Positions 27,308-37,227 of a stretch of 64,000 nucleotides of DNA are shown in pieces. Source of the DNA: Yoonia sp. F2084L (lineage in GTDB: Bacteria; Pseudomonadota; Alphaproteobacteria; Rhodobacterales; Rhodobacteraceae); assembly GCF_023015625.1 (NCBI RefSeq), contig NZ_JALKAH010000002.1, positions 372,001 through 436,000 of the forward strand, in the 5' to 3' direction. The notes beneath the pieces were generated by a model. It had not been told where the DNA came from. It saw only the letters and a program-made list of their open reading frames with translations, and made no database searches. A program made the position numbers and the translations under genes. The number at the start of each line of letters is the position of its first letter. The first letter of the stretch is position 1.

Positions 27308-28423
27308 TCACCCTAATTTTTCGTGCGCCTGCGTGAGCGCGCGGGGAAGTGCCGTCTCAAACGCATCAATCTGAGCCTCTGTGCCGCAACTGACCCGGAT
27401 GCAGCGGTCTTGTGGCGCGACGAAGGGCATCCGGACAAAGATGCCGTCGGCGACAAGGGCCGCGAGCACTGCGCGTGCGAAGTTGCCGTCGCGTCCGCAG
27501 TCAATCGTGACGAAGTTGGTGGCTGAGGGCAGTGGGGCGAGATCATTGTGTTTTGCGATGGCCGCAATCCTCTGCCGCGCCTTTTCCACCTCGTTTTGGA
27601 TGTGTTCCAGCCAAGCAATGTCCCGCAACGCCGCCAAAGCACCGGCCTGACTGATCCGGGACATGCCGAAGTGGTTGCGGACCTTGTTGAAGCCGTTGAT
27701 GACGTCTGGCGCACCAATGGCATAGCCCACACGTGCCCCTGCCATGCCGTGCGCCTTGGAAAAGGTGCGCATACGGATGACATTCTCTGCTTGCGGATCA
27801 AGGGCGGGCACGGTGCCCGAGGGTGCAAGATCCACATAGGCTTCGTCCAAAACCAACATGCACCCCGCAGGCAAGCGGGCGATCATGTTTTGCATGACGT
27901 CTGCGGTGTGCCAACTGCCCATGGGGTTATCGGGGTTGGCGATATAGATCAGCTTGGCTGAAACCTCACCCGCTTTGGCGATCAGCGCATCGGGGTCTTC
28001 ATGGTCGCCCTTGTAGGGGACCGTGTGCAGCGCGCCGCCAAACCCGGCCACATGGTAATTGAAGGTCGGATATGCGCCTGCGGAGGTTACGACTGCGTCG
28101 CCCGCGCCGACATAGAGCCGGACTAGAAGCCCCAGAAGCGCATCAATGCCTTCGCCGACCATGATGTTCTCTGGTGTGATACCGTAATGCGCGGCAAGAG
28201 CTTGGCGCAAATCGTGGCTTTCTGGGTCACCATACATCCATGCTTCGCCCGCAGCCTTTTGCATCGCGGCAATGGCTTCGGGCGACGGGCCAAAGGCGCT
28301 TTCGTTGGCGCCAAGCCGCGCTGTGAAGGGGCGGCCCATTTGCCGTTCCTGTGCCTCTGGTCCCACGAAAGGGACGGAGGCAGGCAGGCTTTGGGCGAGG
28401 GGGGTGAGGGATGGTTTTGTCAT
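27308..28423 (-). CDS. hisC: Histidinol-phosphate aminotransferase-like class I/II aminotransferase
   Basis: A 371-residue PLP enzyme of the aspartate aminotransferase fold. It shows LGANESAFGPSPEA at the N-terminus, GEGIDALLGLLVRLY, the NPDNPMGSW substrate-binding motif, LDEAYVDLAP and the PLP lysine in TFSKAHGMAGARVGYA. These fit HisC, which makes histidinol phosphate in histidine synthesis, but the group also includes aromatic and other aminotransferases, so the symbol is provisional. It is divergent from a tiny Tat-leader gene with 77 bp between starts. Confidence 0.88.
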   Translation of the reverse strand: MTKPSLTPLAQSLPASVPFVGPEAQERQMGRPFTARLGANESAFGPSPEAIAAMQKAAGEAWMYGDPESHDLRQALAAHYGITPENIMVGEGIDALLGLLVRLYVGAGDAVVTSAGAYPTFNYHVAGFGGALHTVPYKGDHEDPDALIAKAGEVSAKLIYIANPDNPMGSWHTADVMQNMIARLPAGCMLVLDEAYVDLAPSGTVPALDPQAENVIRMRTFSKAHGMAGARVGYAIGAPDVINGFNKVRNHFGMSRISQAGALAALRDIAWLEHIQNEVEKARQRIAAIAKHNDLAPLPSATNFVTIDCGRDGNFARAVLAALVADGIFVRMPFVAPQDRCIRVSCGTEAQIDAFETALPRALTQAHEKLG

Positions 28424-28500
28424 GGCGCCAGATAACCGGGTGCTTGAATTCTGCGCAACCGTTCATATATGAGAATCGTTCGCAACAAGGAGCGACCCCG

Positions 28501-28662
28501 ATGAAGATGAGTAGACGCGGATTTTTGGCCAGTTCCGGGGCCGCCTTTGCGGTGCGCTCGGTTCCACAGGTGGCTGGAAAGACCGGCGGACGACGGATTT
28601 TGACGCTGGTCTATGATAAGGCGTTGGGAATGATGCGCGCGGTTGAGCGTGTGGTGCCCTGA
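28501..28662 (+). CDS. Tiny twin-arginine leader protein, 53 residues
   Basis: A 53-residue peptide with a clear twin-arginine signal, MKMSRRGFLASSGAAFAV: SRRGFL matches the S/T-R-R-x-F-L-K consensus except for the last position, followed by a hydrophobic core. After this, only about 35 residues remain, basic, with VYDKALGMMRAVERVVP at the end. AAGGAG lies about eight bases before the ATG, so translation is likely. Such short Tat-leader proteins occur in roseobacters without known function. A terminator hairpin follows. Confidence 0.7.
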   Translation: MKMSRRGFLASSGAAFAVRSVPQVAGKTGGRRILTLVYDKALGMMRAVERVVP

Positions 28663-28701
28663 GGATGCCTCCGGCGGAAGTTTGATTGGACGAAGAAAGT
28701 C

Positions 28702-28734
28702 AGGGGGCAGTTGGTGACCGCCCCCTTTGTTCTT
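28702..28734 (+). terminator. Rho-independent terminator
   Basis: A perfect 7-bp stem, AGGGGGC with GCCCCCT, has an 11-base loop and is followed by TTGTTCTT. It ends the tiny Tat-leader gene and lies just before the convergent valS 3' end. Confidence 0.7.
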
Positions 28735-31700
28735 AACCGATCTCTTGCAGACGCGCGATTGCGGCCTTGAGTTGGGCTTCCTCGTTTTCGCGTAAGGCTA
28801 GGTTGGCTTTCGCTTCGGCCACAACCTCATCCGGGGCGGAGGCCACGAATTTGGGGTTGTTGAGGCGGCCACGCAGACCGCCGAGTTCTTTGCCCAGCTT
28901 CTGCATCGTCTTTTCAAGTCGTGCGACTTCTTCGCCCACGTCGATCAGATCAGCCAGCGGAATGCCAAAGGTGCCGCCCGCCATTGGGATCGTGACGCAG
29001 CCTTTGGGGAAGTCATCGACATGGCTTAGGCTCTCGATGCGGGCGAGGCGCTGGATCAGCACATGGTTGTTGTCCCATGCGGATTGGCCCTTGGCGTCCA
29101 ACCCCGTCACCAGCAACGGCACCTTTGCCCCCGCAGGCACATGCACCTGCGCGCGGGCGGAGCGGACGTTGTCGATCAGAGAGGTCACCCAGTTCATTTC
29201 CCGGTCTGCATCGGCATCCACCAGTTCAGCGGCGGTGTAGGTCGGCCAGTCGGCATGCACCAGCATTTTGGCGCGGCTGTCGGCCTGCTGCCATAGCTCT
29301 TCTGTGATGAACGGCATGATCGGGTGCAGCAGGATCAGGCATTGGTCCAGCACCCAGCGCAGGGTTTGTTCGGTCTCTGCCTTGGCACTCGCATCATCGC
29401 CTTGCAGGATGGGTTTGGAGAATTCCAGATACCAGTCGCAGACCTTGCCCCATGTGAAGGCATAAAGCGCATCGGCGGCGTCGTTGAAACGGTATGCCTC
29501 CATCGCCGCGTCGACCGTTTCGCGCACCTTGCCGGTTTCGCCGATGATCCATTTGTTCAGCGTCTGAGTCGCCGCAGGCCGCGCCGCATCGCCGGGATAG
29601 GCGATTTGATAGTGTTCGGCAAAGCTGAAGGCGTTCCACAGTTTGGTGCCAAAGTTGCGGTAGCCTTTGATCCGGTCCTCGCTGATTTTCAGCACGCCCC
29701 CCAAGGCCGCCATCTGCGCGTTGGAAAAGCGCAGGGCGTCGGCACCGTAAGCGTCGATCATGTCGAGCGGGTCGATCACGTTGCCCTTGGTCTTGGACAT
29801 CTTTTCGCCTTTGGCGTCGCGGACCAGCTGGTGCAGATAGACCGTGTGGAACGGTTCCTGGCCCATGATCGCCTCGGACATCATCATCATGCGGGCGACC
29901 CAGAAGAACAGGATGTCCTGGCCTGTGACAAGGACGTCGCCGGGGAAGTATTTCATCGCCTCGTCTTCCGCAGGCCAGCCGAGGGTGCCGAAGGGCCAAA
30001 GGCCGGAGGAGAACCATGTGTCGAGGACGTCGGGGTCGCGGTAGACAGCTATCTTGCCCCGATTGTCTGGATCATTCTGGTGTTTTCGCATTTCCTCAAG
30101 ATCGGTGAGTTCAACGACTTCTTCGCCGTAGTATTCAAAGGCCATCGCTTTTGCTTCTTCAAAGGAAGTTGCACAAAATTCACATACACCGTGTTTATTG
30201 TTCGGAAATGGTCCTCCAGGACGCCGATACAGCTTGTCCATTTCGCGTTGCCGCTCGGTGTAAGCAGGACGCGAAGTTACCGGCAGCCCATACCAAACCG
30301 GGATCTGATGTCCCCACCACAGTTGGCGCGAGATGCACCAAGGTTCGATGTTCTCAAGCCAATGATAATAAACCTTCTCGCCGCTTTCCGGCATGATCTT
30401 GGTGCGGCCTTCGCGGACTGCATCCAGCGCCGGACCGACGATTTGGGCGGTATCCACGAACCATTGGTCGGTCAACATCGGTTCGATGACCGTGCCGCCG
30501 CGCTCGGCCTGCGGCTGCATGATCTTTTTGGCTTCGACGTAAGGCACGGTTATTTCAACCTCTTCGCCGTCGTCGTTCTTGATGATCTGTGTGGTCATGA
30601 CCGCGTTGCCTTCGGCGGTGATGTCGGCCACCACGCGCTCGCGTGCTTCAAACCGGTCCAACCCACGGTATTCTTCGGGCACCATGTTCATCGCGGCGAT
30701 CATCGCCTCGTCGAACTCTTGGTCGCCGTTTGCAATCGCTTGGGCCGTCGCAGCCTCTTCAACATATGGCTTTCCATCGGCGCGCATCGCGCCCTTGGTG
30801 TCCATCAGGTTGTACATCGGGATACCGCCGCGCTTGGCGACTTCATAGTCGTTGAAATCGTGCGCGCCGGTGATTTTCACCGCACCTGACCCGAAGTTCA
30901 TATCAGGGTAGGGATCTGTGATGATCGGGATCAGGCGGCGTTGTTCTTTTGGCCCAACCGGAATTTCGCACAGCTTGCCGACGATGGGCGCATAGCGTTC
31001 ATCGTCCTTGTGCACGGCCACGGCACCATCGCCGAGCATCGTTTCGGGGCGGGTCGTGGCGATGGAAATGTAATCCCGCGTTTCGCGCAGGGTCACGTTG
31101 CCGTCTTCGTCTTTTTCGACGTATTCATAGGTCTCGCCGCCCGCCAGCGGGTATTTGAAGTGCCACATGTGGCCGTCGACCTCGATGTTCTCGACTTCGA
31201 GGTCAGAGATCGCGGTTTCAAAATGCGGGTCCCAGTTGACCAACCGCTTGCCGCGATAGATCAGGCCTTTGTTGTACATCTCGACAAAGACCTTGAGCAC
31301 GGCATCATGGAAGTTGCCGGGTTTTTCAGTCGCAGGGGCGCTTTCGGCACCCGACATGGTAAAGGCCGAACGGGACCAATCCATGCTGTCGCCCAAACGG
31401 CGGGCCTGTTGTTCGATCATACCGCCGTTGGCGGCTTTCCATTCCCAGACCTTCTCAAGAAACTTCTCGCGGCCCAACTCAACCCGCTTGGGCTGCTGGG
31501 TTTCGGCAAGGTCTTTTTCCACCATCAACTGCGTTGCAATACCCGCGTGATCCAGTCCTGGCTGCCAGAGGGTGTCATAGCCCTGCATCCGTTTCCAACG
31601 GGTCAGCATATCCATGATCGTGTGGTTGAATGCGTGGCCGACGTGCAAGTGCCCCGTCACATTGGGGGGGGGCAACATGATGCAAAAGGTCTCGTCCCGG

Positions 31701-31798
31701 CTGGCGTTCGCGCCCGCTTTGAAGGCGCCTGCCTGTTCCCACATCTCGTAGATGCGGGGTTCAGCCTCGGCGGCGTTGAATGTCTTTTCCATCGGCAT
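28733..31798 (-). CDS. valS: Valyl-tRNA synthetase
   Basis: A 1021-residue class I aminoacyl-tRNA synthetase charging tRNA-Val and editing misactivated threonine. The HIGH motif is present as HVGH (residues 52-55, in [15 protein letters not shown]), and KMSKS as KMSKT (about residue 664). A CP1 editing domain lies between, and a C-terminal coiled coil occupies about residues 950-1021 ([20 protein letters not shown]). ATG 31798 has AGGAGAG well placed upstream; the longer upstream frame lacks family similarity and would overlap the divergent DUF3592 gene start. Confidence 0.97.
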   Translation of the reverse strand: MPMEKTFNAAEAEPRIYEMWEQAGAFKAGANASRDETFCIMLPPPNVTGHLHVGHAFNHTIMDMLTRWKRMQGYDTLWQPGLDHAGIATQLMVEKDLAETQQPKRVELGREKFLEKVWEWKAANGGMIEQQARRLGDSMDWSRSAFTMSGAESAPATEKPGNFHDAVLKVFVEMYNKGLIYRGKRLVNWDPHFETAISDLEVENIEVDGHMWHFKYPLAGGETYEYVEKDEDGNVTLRETRDYISIATTRPETMLGDGAVAVHKDDERYAPIVGKLCEIPVGPKEQRRLIPIITDPYPDMNFGSGAVKITGAHDFNDYEVAKRGGIPMYNLMDTKGAMRADGKPYVEEAATAQAIANGDQEFDEAMIAAMNMVPEEYRGLDRFEARERVVADITAEGNAVMTTQIIKNDDGEEVEITVPYVEAKKIMQPQAERGGTVIEPMLTDQWFVDTAQIVGPALDAVREGRTKIMPESGEKVYYHWLENIEPWCISRQLWWGHQIPVWYGLPVTSRPAYTERQREMDKLYRRPGGPFPNNKHGVCEFCATSFEEAKAMAFEYYGEEVVELTDLEEMRKHQNDPDNRGKIAVYRDPDVLDTWFSSGLWPFGTLGWPAEDEAMKYFPGDVLVTGQDILFFWVARMMMMSEAIMGQEPFHTVYLHQLVRDAKGEKMSKTKGNVIDPLDMIDAYGADALRFSNAQMAALGGVLKISEDRIKGYRNFGTKLWNAFSFAEHYQIAYPGDAARPAATQTLNKWIIGETGKVRETVDAAMEAYRFNDAADALYAFTWGKVCDWYLEFSKPILQGDDASAKAETEQTLRWVLDQCLILLHPIMPFITEELWQQADSRAKMLVHADWPTYTAAELVDADADREMNWVTSLIDNVRSARAQVHVPAGAKVPLLVTGLDAKGQSAWDNNHVLIQRLARIESLSHVDDFPKGCVTIPMAGGTFGIPLADLIDVGEEVARLEKTMQKLGKELGGLRGRLNNPKFVASAPDEVVAEAKANLALRENEEAQLKAAIARLQEIG

Positions 31799-31914
31799 AT
31801 CTGCAACTCTCCTGCGCTTGAATGTGCAGATAGCGGAGGGGGGCAAGAAGGAAAAGGGTTTGCGGCGTCTTCTGTCATGCTTATGCATTAAGAATATCGT
31901 TTGGATCTGCTGGG

Positions 31915-32676
31915 TTGAAAGAAGTACCGCCGAAACATGACCTGACCGAGCCACGCGCGTGGTTCTCCGTGTTTCGTGGGCACGGTGGGTGGATTCCAAT
32001 TGTCGCGGCGGTGATCTGCATCGCCGTCACGTTCGGGAGTGTTGTAGGGTATCAGTCCGCCGCCCGGTATGAACGGGTTGGTGTCGAAACGCAGGCTGAA
32101 GCAGTCAGCCGTCGCATCAGACGCGATAGTGAGGGATCCGACGACTATTACGTCACTTATCGCTTCACAGTCGATCAACAGACGGTGCAGCGCGAACGCA
32201 AAGTGTCTCGCGCCCAACACAGAAGCGCGCCTGCAGGATCATCCCACACCATCCGCTACCTTCCGGACAATCCCCGAAAGTTCGAGACCTATGTTGGTCA
32301 AGCCCATGATGGTGCGGTTATCATGCAATGGATTGCGGGTTTTGCCGGTGTCGGCAGCCTGATCGCGCTGTGGCGGGTCGGCGGGCGTGCCAACCGCTCT
32401 GTCCTGACCCGGCGCTTTGGGTATCGTGCAGTTGCCAAGATAGAGCGGATCGTTGAAACTCGGAACTCCGGTCGTCCCTCCGGCAAGGGCTATCTGATTT
32501 GGAGAACCCCCGACGATACGCGCGGCGAAAGCATGATGCATCCGATTCACAAGCTGAATGCCATCGGCACCGGGGCTGAGATCAACATCTATGTCCGTAA
32601 AGGCCACAGCGTGTGGGAAGGCGATGTCGGTCCGCAGGAAACCGATGACAGCCGCATACCAAAGGTGCGGCGCTAA
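31915..32676 (+). CDS. DUF3592 domain membrane protein
   Basis: A 253-residue protein starting at TTG. One membrane helix lies at about residues 27-46 ([20 protein letters not shown]) and a second at about 137-155. Between them is a small beta domain: [10 protein letters not shown] and the [11 protein letters not shown] segment match DUF3592 proteins, whose role is unknown. It is divergent from valS, with 116 bp between starts. The TTG start is inferred from length and the adjacent helix; no ATG occurs before residue 138 in this frame. Confidence 0.72.
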   Translation: MKEVPPKHDLTEPRAWFSVFRGHGGWIPIVAAVICIAVTFGSVVGYQSAARYERVGVETQAEAVSRRIRRDSEGSDDYYVTYRFTVDQQTVQRERKVSRAQHRSAPAGSSHTIRYLPDNPRKFETYVGQAHDGAVIMQWIAGFAGVGSLIALWRVGGRANRSVLTRRFGYRAVAKIERIVETRNSGRPSGKGYLIWRTPDDTRGESMMHPIHKLNAIGTGAEINIYVRKGHSVWEGDVGPQETDDSRIPKVRR

Positions 32677-32689
32677 AGGGCGCAGCAAA

Positions 32690-32721
32690 AAGGCCTGCCC
32701 CGGGGAAGCGGGACAGGCCGA
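32690..32721 (-). terminator. Rho-independent terminator of the small secreted protein gene
   Basis: An 11-bp stem (GGCCTGCCCCG with CGGGACAGGCC, one mismatch) has a six-base loop. On the minus strand it is followed by TTTTTGC, so it ends the secreted-protein gene at 32750. It may also slow transcription from the convergent DUF3592 gene. Confidence 0.75.
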
Positions 32722-32749
32722 TACTCACTAAACCAAGGGGAACCTGTTA

Positions 32750-33127
32750 TCAGGGGCGGGCGAGGTGCCAGTTGCCGCCAACGCCGTCGCCGGTTGTGTC
32801 GCCGGGCCGACGGTCATTGACCCACAGATAGAGTGGCTGGCCGTCATAGGCCCACTGCTTGCTGCCGTCCTGGCGTGTGATTGCGGTTAACTTGCCGGCC
32901 TCATCGGCATCCGCAGGTGCGGCAAGTGGTGGCCAGTTGACAGCGCAGCCGCCGTTGCAGGCCGATGAGGTCGCGGTGTCAGGGTCGAACGTGTAAAGGC
33001 TCATGCCGTTTGCATCGACAAGGATACCGTTGGTCTGGGCAACCGGGGCTGTTGCGTGTCCTGCGGCGTATGCGTCACATGCGGACAGGCCGACAACGAG
33101 GGAAAGTGCGATCATTGGGAGTTTCAT
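32750..33127 (-). CDS. COG4315-type secreted/lipoprotein with repeated YxFxxD motif
   Basis: A 125-residue exported protein. The N-terminus MKLPMIALSLVVGLSAC has a signal peptide with a plausible lipobox (LSAC, Cys17), though a signal peptidase I site after AYA is an alternative. The mature part has LYTFDPD, the conserved Yx(FWY)xxD motif of COG4315 predicted lipoproteins, a CNGGCAVNWPPL cysteine pair and a second such motif at LYLWVND. Such proteins are periplasmic with unknown role. AAAGGA precedes ATG 33127. Confidence 0.85.
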   Translation of the reverse strand: MKLPMIALSLVVGLSACDAYAAGHATAPVAQTNGILVDANGMSLYTFDPDTATSSACNGGCAVNWPPLAAPADADEAGKLTAITRQDGSKQWAYDGQPLYLWVNDRRPGDTTGDGVGGNWHLARP

Positions 33128-33390
33128 GGGTTTATTCCTTTGGTCTGATGGACGAGAGTTTTTCAATATCGGTTCGTGTTCATGTGCGGATTGTTCATCC
33201 GCCTCTGTGAAGGTTACGCGCCACCTGTGTCGTCTATTCTTGGATTGGTCGATTATTTTTGCAGAAATCGCACAACAATCTGATAAATATAGAAAATAAA
33301 CCTGAAATAACGGTTCCCGCTGCCCAGTTGCGCTGGACATAGGGCCTGCGACCGCTAGGGTCTGATGTGAAAAATCGTGCGAGGGCCACC

Positions 33391-35691
33391 ATGGAAAAAT
33401 TCGGCAAAAGCCAGTCGGTGACGCGGGTTGAGGATGTGCGTTTTCTGACCGGTCAGGGCCGCTACGTCGATGACATTGCGCCCGTCGGCGCGCTTCACGC
33501 CTACTTCCTGCGGGCCACCGTCGCGCATGGCGAAATCACAGCCCTTGATTTGGACGATGCGCGCGCGATGCCCGACGTGCATTTGATCGTCTCGGCGGAT
33601 GATCTTGTTGCGGCGGGGGTTGAACTGGGGCTGGCCGGATCAACGGTGAAGAACCGCGATGGGTCGCGCAGTGCTGCCCCGTTACGCCCTTTGCTGGCAC
33701 AGGGCCGTGTGCGCCATGTGGGAGAAGCGATTGCGATGATTGTGGCGGACACGATGGTTGCTGCGAAAGATGCAGCCGAAGCGATCGGGCTAGAGATTGA
33801 TGATCTGCCAGTGCATGTCGATTTGGCCATCGGTGGTGATACGATCCACCCAGAGGCGCCCCGCAACCTTGCGTTTGACTGGGGCATGGGGGATGAGACG
33901 GCGGTGCAGGCCGCCATCGCAAAGGCTGCCCATGTCGTTACCGTTGATGTAGGCGATAACCGCATCATCTGTAATTCGATGGAGCCGCGTGGGTGCTACG
34001 CCGAGGTTGTCGATGGCCGCTTGCATGTAGCAACGAACGGCCAAGGTGTTTGGGTGCCGAAGGGCGACCTTGTGCGCCACTTCGGGCTTGATCCTGATGA
34101 GGTCCGTGTGACCAACCCGGATACGGGTGGCGGTTTCGGGATGAAGGCGATGCGCTATCCTGAACCCTTCTGTGCTGCTCATGCTGCCCGCGTCTTGGGC
34201 CGTCCGGTTCGCTGGATGTCAGACCGGACCGAGGCGATGTTATCGGATAATGCGGGTCGCGACCTGACCACAACAGCAACACTTGCCTTTGATGCTAACT
34301 ATCAGATCACAGCGTACCACGTTGATACGATTGCGAATATGGGTGCCTATAACTCGCAGTTTGCCCAAGGCATTCAGACTGACCTGTTCTCAAAGGTACT
34401 GATGGGCACCTATGATGTGCAGACTGCCTATATGCGGACCCGCGGGATCTATACCAACACAACGCCTGTGGATGCCTATCGCGGTGCCGGACGGCCAGAG
34501 GCGATTTTTGTGTTGGAGCGCGCGATAGACGAGGCCGCGCGCCAGTTGGGTGTTGATCCTTGGGCGTTGCGGGAAAAGAACTTTATCGTCCCTGCTAAGT
34601 TTCCTTACACAACCGCAACCGGCGTAACTTACGACGTTGGCGATTTCGCTATGGTGCTGGCCAGTGCCGGGCGCGAAGCCGACCGGGATGGGTTTGCCGC
34701 GCGCAAGGCGGCATCAGTAGCCAAGGGCAAACTGCGCGGGCAGGGGCTTTGCTACTATATCGAAAGCATTCTCGGTAATCCGGCCGAAACGACCGCCGTT
34801 GAATTCACCACCGATGGAGCCACCATCTTTGTCGGCACCCAGTCAAACGGGCAGGGACACGAAACGGTCTATGCCCAATACCTGTCCGATCAAACCGGTA
34901 TTCCGGCAGGTCAGATCACCGTGGTACAAGGCGACAGCGACCAGATCGCCACAGGTGGAGGCACGGGCGGGTCGCGGTCTGTCACGGTGCAGAACACGGC
35001 CACATTGGCCGCTGTTGATGTGATGCTTGAGGCTTTCACGGCGTTTCTGGCGGATGCCGAAGGCGTCGATGCCAGTGCCGTCAGCTTTGATGATGAACGG
35101 TTCCGCATCGCAGGATCGAACCTGACCCCAACCATGCTAGAGGTTGCCGATATGGCCCGCGATGCCGGGCGCGATGATCTTTTGCGCCACTCCGCCAGCA
35201 TCAAACTCGACAATCGCAGCTTTCCGAACGGGGCGCATGTTACAGAGGTTGAGATTGATCCAGACACCGGCGTGGTCACCGTGGATCGCTATACCGTTGT
35301 TGATGATTTCGGTAATCTTATCAATCCTATGCTTGCCGAAGGGCAAGTGCACGGCGGTGTTGCCCAAGGTGTCGGGCAGGCCCTGACCGAACATGTTGTG
35401 TTTGACGAAGAGGGCCAATTGCTCACGGCGAGTTTTATGGACTATGGGATGCCGCGTGCAGATGATCTGCCCATGATCAAGTTCAGAACGGAATGCGTTC
35501 CATCAACGTACAACCCATTGGGCATGAAGGGGTGTGGCGAAGCTGGCACTGTTGGTGCCCTCGCCGCCGTGACCAACGCCGTGCTTGACGCACTATGGGA
35601 TGTTGGGGTGCGCGAGGTCGAGATGCCTTTCACCCCGCACCGTGTCTGGCAAATGATCAAGAAAGCGAAGGGCGACAGTGCCGCTGCGTGA
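33391..35691 (+). CDS. Molybdopterin-binding large subunit, xanthine oxidase family (form II CoxL-like)
   Basis: A 766-residue protein of the xanthine oxidase/CO dehydrogenase large-subunit family. Residues 362-368 read AYRGAGR, the form II 'CoxL-like' signature, not the AYRCSFR of true CO dehydrogenase, so CO oxidation is not expected. The base-catalyst glutamate is Glu717 in GCGEAG. ATG 33391 follows GAGGG by six bases. Normally this subunit pairs with FAD (CoxM) and 2Fe-2S (CoxS) subunits, but none is adjacent, so the electron acceptor is unresolved. The last 14 bp overlap the DUF2235 gene. Confidence 0.93.
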   Translation: MEKFGKSQSVTRVEDVRFLTGQGRYVDDIAPVGALHAYFLRATVAHGEITALDLDDARAMPDVHLIVSADDLVAAGVELGLAGSTVKNRDGSRSAAPLRPLLAQGRVRHVGEAIAMIVADTMVAAKDAAEAIGLEIDDLPVHVDLAIGGDTIHPEAPRNLAFDWGMGDETAVQAAIAKAAHVVTVDVGDNRIICNSMEPRGCYAEVVDGRLHVATNGQGVWVPKGDLVRHFGLDPDEVRVTNPDTGGGFGMKAMRYPEPFCAAHAARVLGRPVRWMSDRTEAMLSDNAGRDLTTTATLAFDANYQITAYHVDTIANMGAYNSQFAQGIQTDLFSKVLMGTYDVQTAYMRTRGIYTNTTPVDAYRGAGRPEAIFVLERAIDEAARQLGVDPWALREKNFIVPAKFPYTTATGVTYDVGDFAMVLASAGREADRDGFAARKAASVAKGKLRGQGLCYYIESILGNPAETTAVEFTTDGATIFVGTQSNGQGHETVYAQYLSDQTGIPAGQITVVQGDSDQIATGGGTGGSRSVTVQNTATLAAVDVMLEAFTAFLADAEGVDASAVSFDDERFRIAGSNLTPTMLEVADMARDAGRDDLLRHSASIKLDNRSFPNGAHVTEVEIDPDTGVVTVDRYTVVDDFGNLINPMLAEGQVHGGVAQGVGQALTEHVVFDEEGQLLTASFMDYGMPRADDLPMIKFRTECVPSTYNPLGMKGCGEAGTVGALAAVTNAVLDALWDVGVREVEMPFTPHRVWQMIKKAKGDSAAA

Positions 35692-36745
35692 TTGGTTCTT
35701 TGGCCTTTTCGGGCGACGGGCGCGCACGGAAGAGGGCGGGATACGCAGGCGCGGGCCCGCGACCCATGTGGTCATTCTGGATGGGACGATGTCATCGCTG
35801 GAGCCCGGATGCGAAACGAACGCAGGGCTGACCTTCAAGCTTTTGAAAGAGGTCAGCCGGACCGCGAACCTGACCGTCTATTACGAGGCCGGTATCCAAT
35901 GGCGCGACTGGCGGGGCACCTGGGATGTGATGACGGGAAAAGGCATTAACCGACAAATCAAACGGGCCTACGGTGTGGTGGCTTCACGCTACCGCGAGGG
36001 CGATCAGATCATTTTGGTGGGGTACTCGCGTGGTGCCTTTGCCGCCCGGTCACTCGCCGGGGTGATCGACATGGTGGGGCTGGTAAAATCAGACTGCGCG
36101 ACGGTCAGGATGATCCGCCAAGCCTATCGGCACTACAGAATTGGAGCCAGCAGCCCGGCAGCACAAGCGTTTCGGGATCATTACTGCCATCCCAATGTTG
36201 AGGTGGAGGCGGTGGCCGTCTGGGACACGGTAAAGGCACTGGGATTGCGCCTGCCGATTGTTTGGCGGTGGTCAACGCCGCAGCATGAGTTTCACAATCA
36301 CGCCTTGGGCAATCACATCCGCAATGGCTTTCATGCTCTGGCCATGGACGAACGACGGCGGGCCTATACGCCTGTGATCTGGCACTGTCCAACCGACTGG
36401 ACCGGTCACATGGAACAGGTTTGGTTTCGGGGCAATCATGGCGATGTTGGCGGGCAGGTTTGGCAGCACCCGGAAGCGCGGCCATTGGCAAACATCCCGC
36501 TCGTCTGGATGTTGGAACGGTTATCCGCCTGCGGCGTGCCGTTGCCGGATGGCTGGCAAGGCCGCTTTCCCCAAGACATCACAGCGCCATCGACCGGCAA
36601 CTGGCGCGGATGGGCCAAGATTTTCTTGTCTCGCCGCAAGAGGGTGATCGGCAAAGACGTATCAGAGCGCATTCATGAAAGTGTCGGCGGTGACGAACCA
36701 GAAGTGTCAGCTGTCCCGGAGCTTCATAATCAAACAAGTGGCTGA
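35678..36745 (+). CDS. DUF2235 domain alpha/beta-hydrolase-like protein
   Basis: A 355-residue protein starting at GTG within the 3' end of the CoxL-like gene. Residues 115-122 are GYSRGAFA, the nucleophile elbow (Ser117) of DUF2235, a family that includes phospholipase-type type VI effectors and uncharacterised alpha/beta hydrolases. The N-terminus THVVILDGTMSSL and the WFRGNHGDVGGQVW segment are also family motifs. No signal peptide or T6SS gene is nearby, so a cytoplasmic esterase role is as likely. It overlaps the convergent thioesterase by 39 bp. Confidence 0.85.
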   Translation: MPLRDWFFGLFGRRARTEEGGIRRRGPATHVVILDGTMSSLEPGCETNAGLTFKLLKEVSRTANLTVYYEAGIQWRDWRGTWDVMTGKGINRQIKRAYGVVASRYREGDQIILVGYSRGAFAARSLAGVIDMVGLVKSDCATVRMIRQAYRHYRIGASSPAAQAFRDHYCHPNVEVEAVAVWDTVKALGLRLPIVWRWSTPQHEFHNHALGNHIRNGFHALAMDERRRAYTPVIWHCPTDWTGHMEQVWFRGNHGDVGGQVWQHPEARPLANIPLVWMLERLSACGVPLPDGWQGRFPQDITAPSTGNWRGWAKIFLSRRKRVIGKDVSERIHESVGGDEPEVSAVPELHNQTSG

Positions 36746-37192
36746 ACCCGTCGCATAAAGCTTGCCCGAGGCAGCGTCGCGAATTTCACCGCGCGCCACC
36801 CCCGTGGATCGGCCCGCATGTTCAATCATACCCGTGGCCAGAATTTCGCAGCCCACAGGGATCGCGCCCACAAGGCTGACCTTATATTCCAGCGTGGTAT
36901 AGACCGACCCTTTAGGTGTCTTGGTCATCACCGCGCAGGACATGCAACTGTCCAGCAAAGTCCCATACCAACCACCATGTACGCCACCGGCGGGGTTGGT
37001 GTGTTCGAATGTCGGGGTACCGCGAAACACCACTTTGCCTGCGGTGACCTCGTCCAGCGTGTAATTCATTAGCGCCGATATTGGCGGACGCGACAGGGTC
37101 CCGTCGCGCATGGCTTGCATGAATTCCAACCCTGACATGGACAGCGTCGTATCGAGGTCAGGCATTTGGTCTTGGGTGGTCGCTGTGAACAT
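36707..37192 (-). CDS. PaaI family hot-dog thioesterase
   Basis: A 161-residue hot-dog fold protein. The segment NPAGGVHGGWYGTLLDSCMSCA carries the HGG motif of PaaI-type acyl-CoA thioesterases, with the helix that follows contributing the catalytic Asp. The second half VYTTLEYKVSLVGAIPVGCEI is the typical beta-sheet signature. Its acyl-CoA substrate is unknown. It faces the DUF2235 gene and lies 35 bp beyond the start side of metF, on the same strand but unrelated in function. Confidence 0.9.
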   Translation of the reverse strand: MFTATTQDQMPDLDTTLSMSGLEFMQAMRDGTLSRPPISALMNYTLDEVTAGKVVFRGTPTFEHTNPAGGVHGGWYGTLLDSCMSCAVMTKTPKGSVYTTLEYKVSLVGAIPVGCEILATGMIEHAGRSTGVARGEIRDAASGKLYATGSATCLIMKLRDS

Positions 37193-37227
37193 GGGCGCTC
37201 CGGGGTTGTCTGCCCAAAGCTGGCGGC

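Noticed and set aside
28468..28490. Fur-like iron box before the tiny Tat-leader gene (TGAGAATCGTTCGCA)
   Set aside because: Only one half resembles a 7-1-7 Fur site; the other half does not pair, so it is below what I would support.
29324..30889. 521-codon open frame on the plus strand opposite valS
   Set aside because: It lies wholly antisense to valyl-tRNA synthetase, has no family similarity and no ribosome binding site. Long antisense frames are expected in GC-rich genes.
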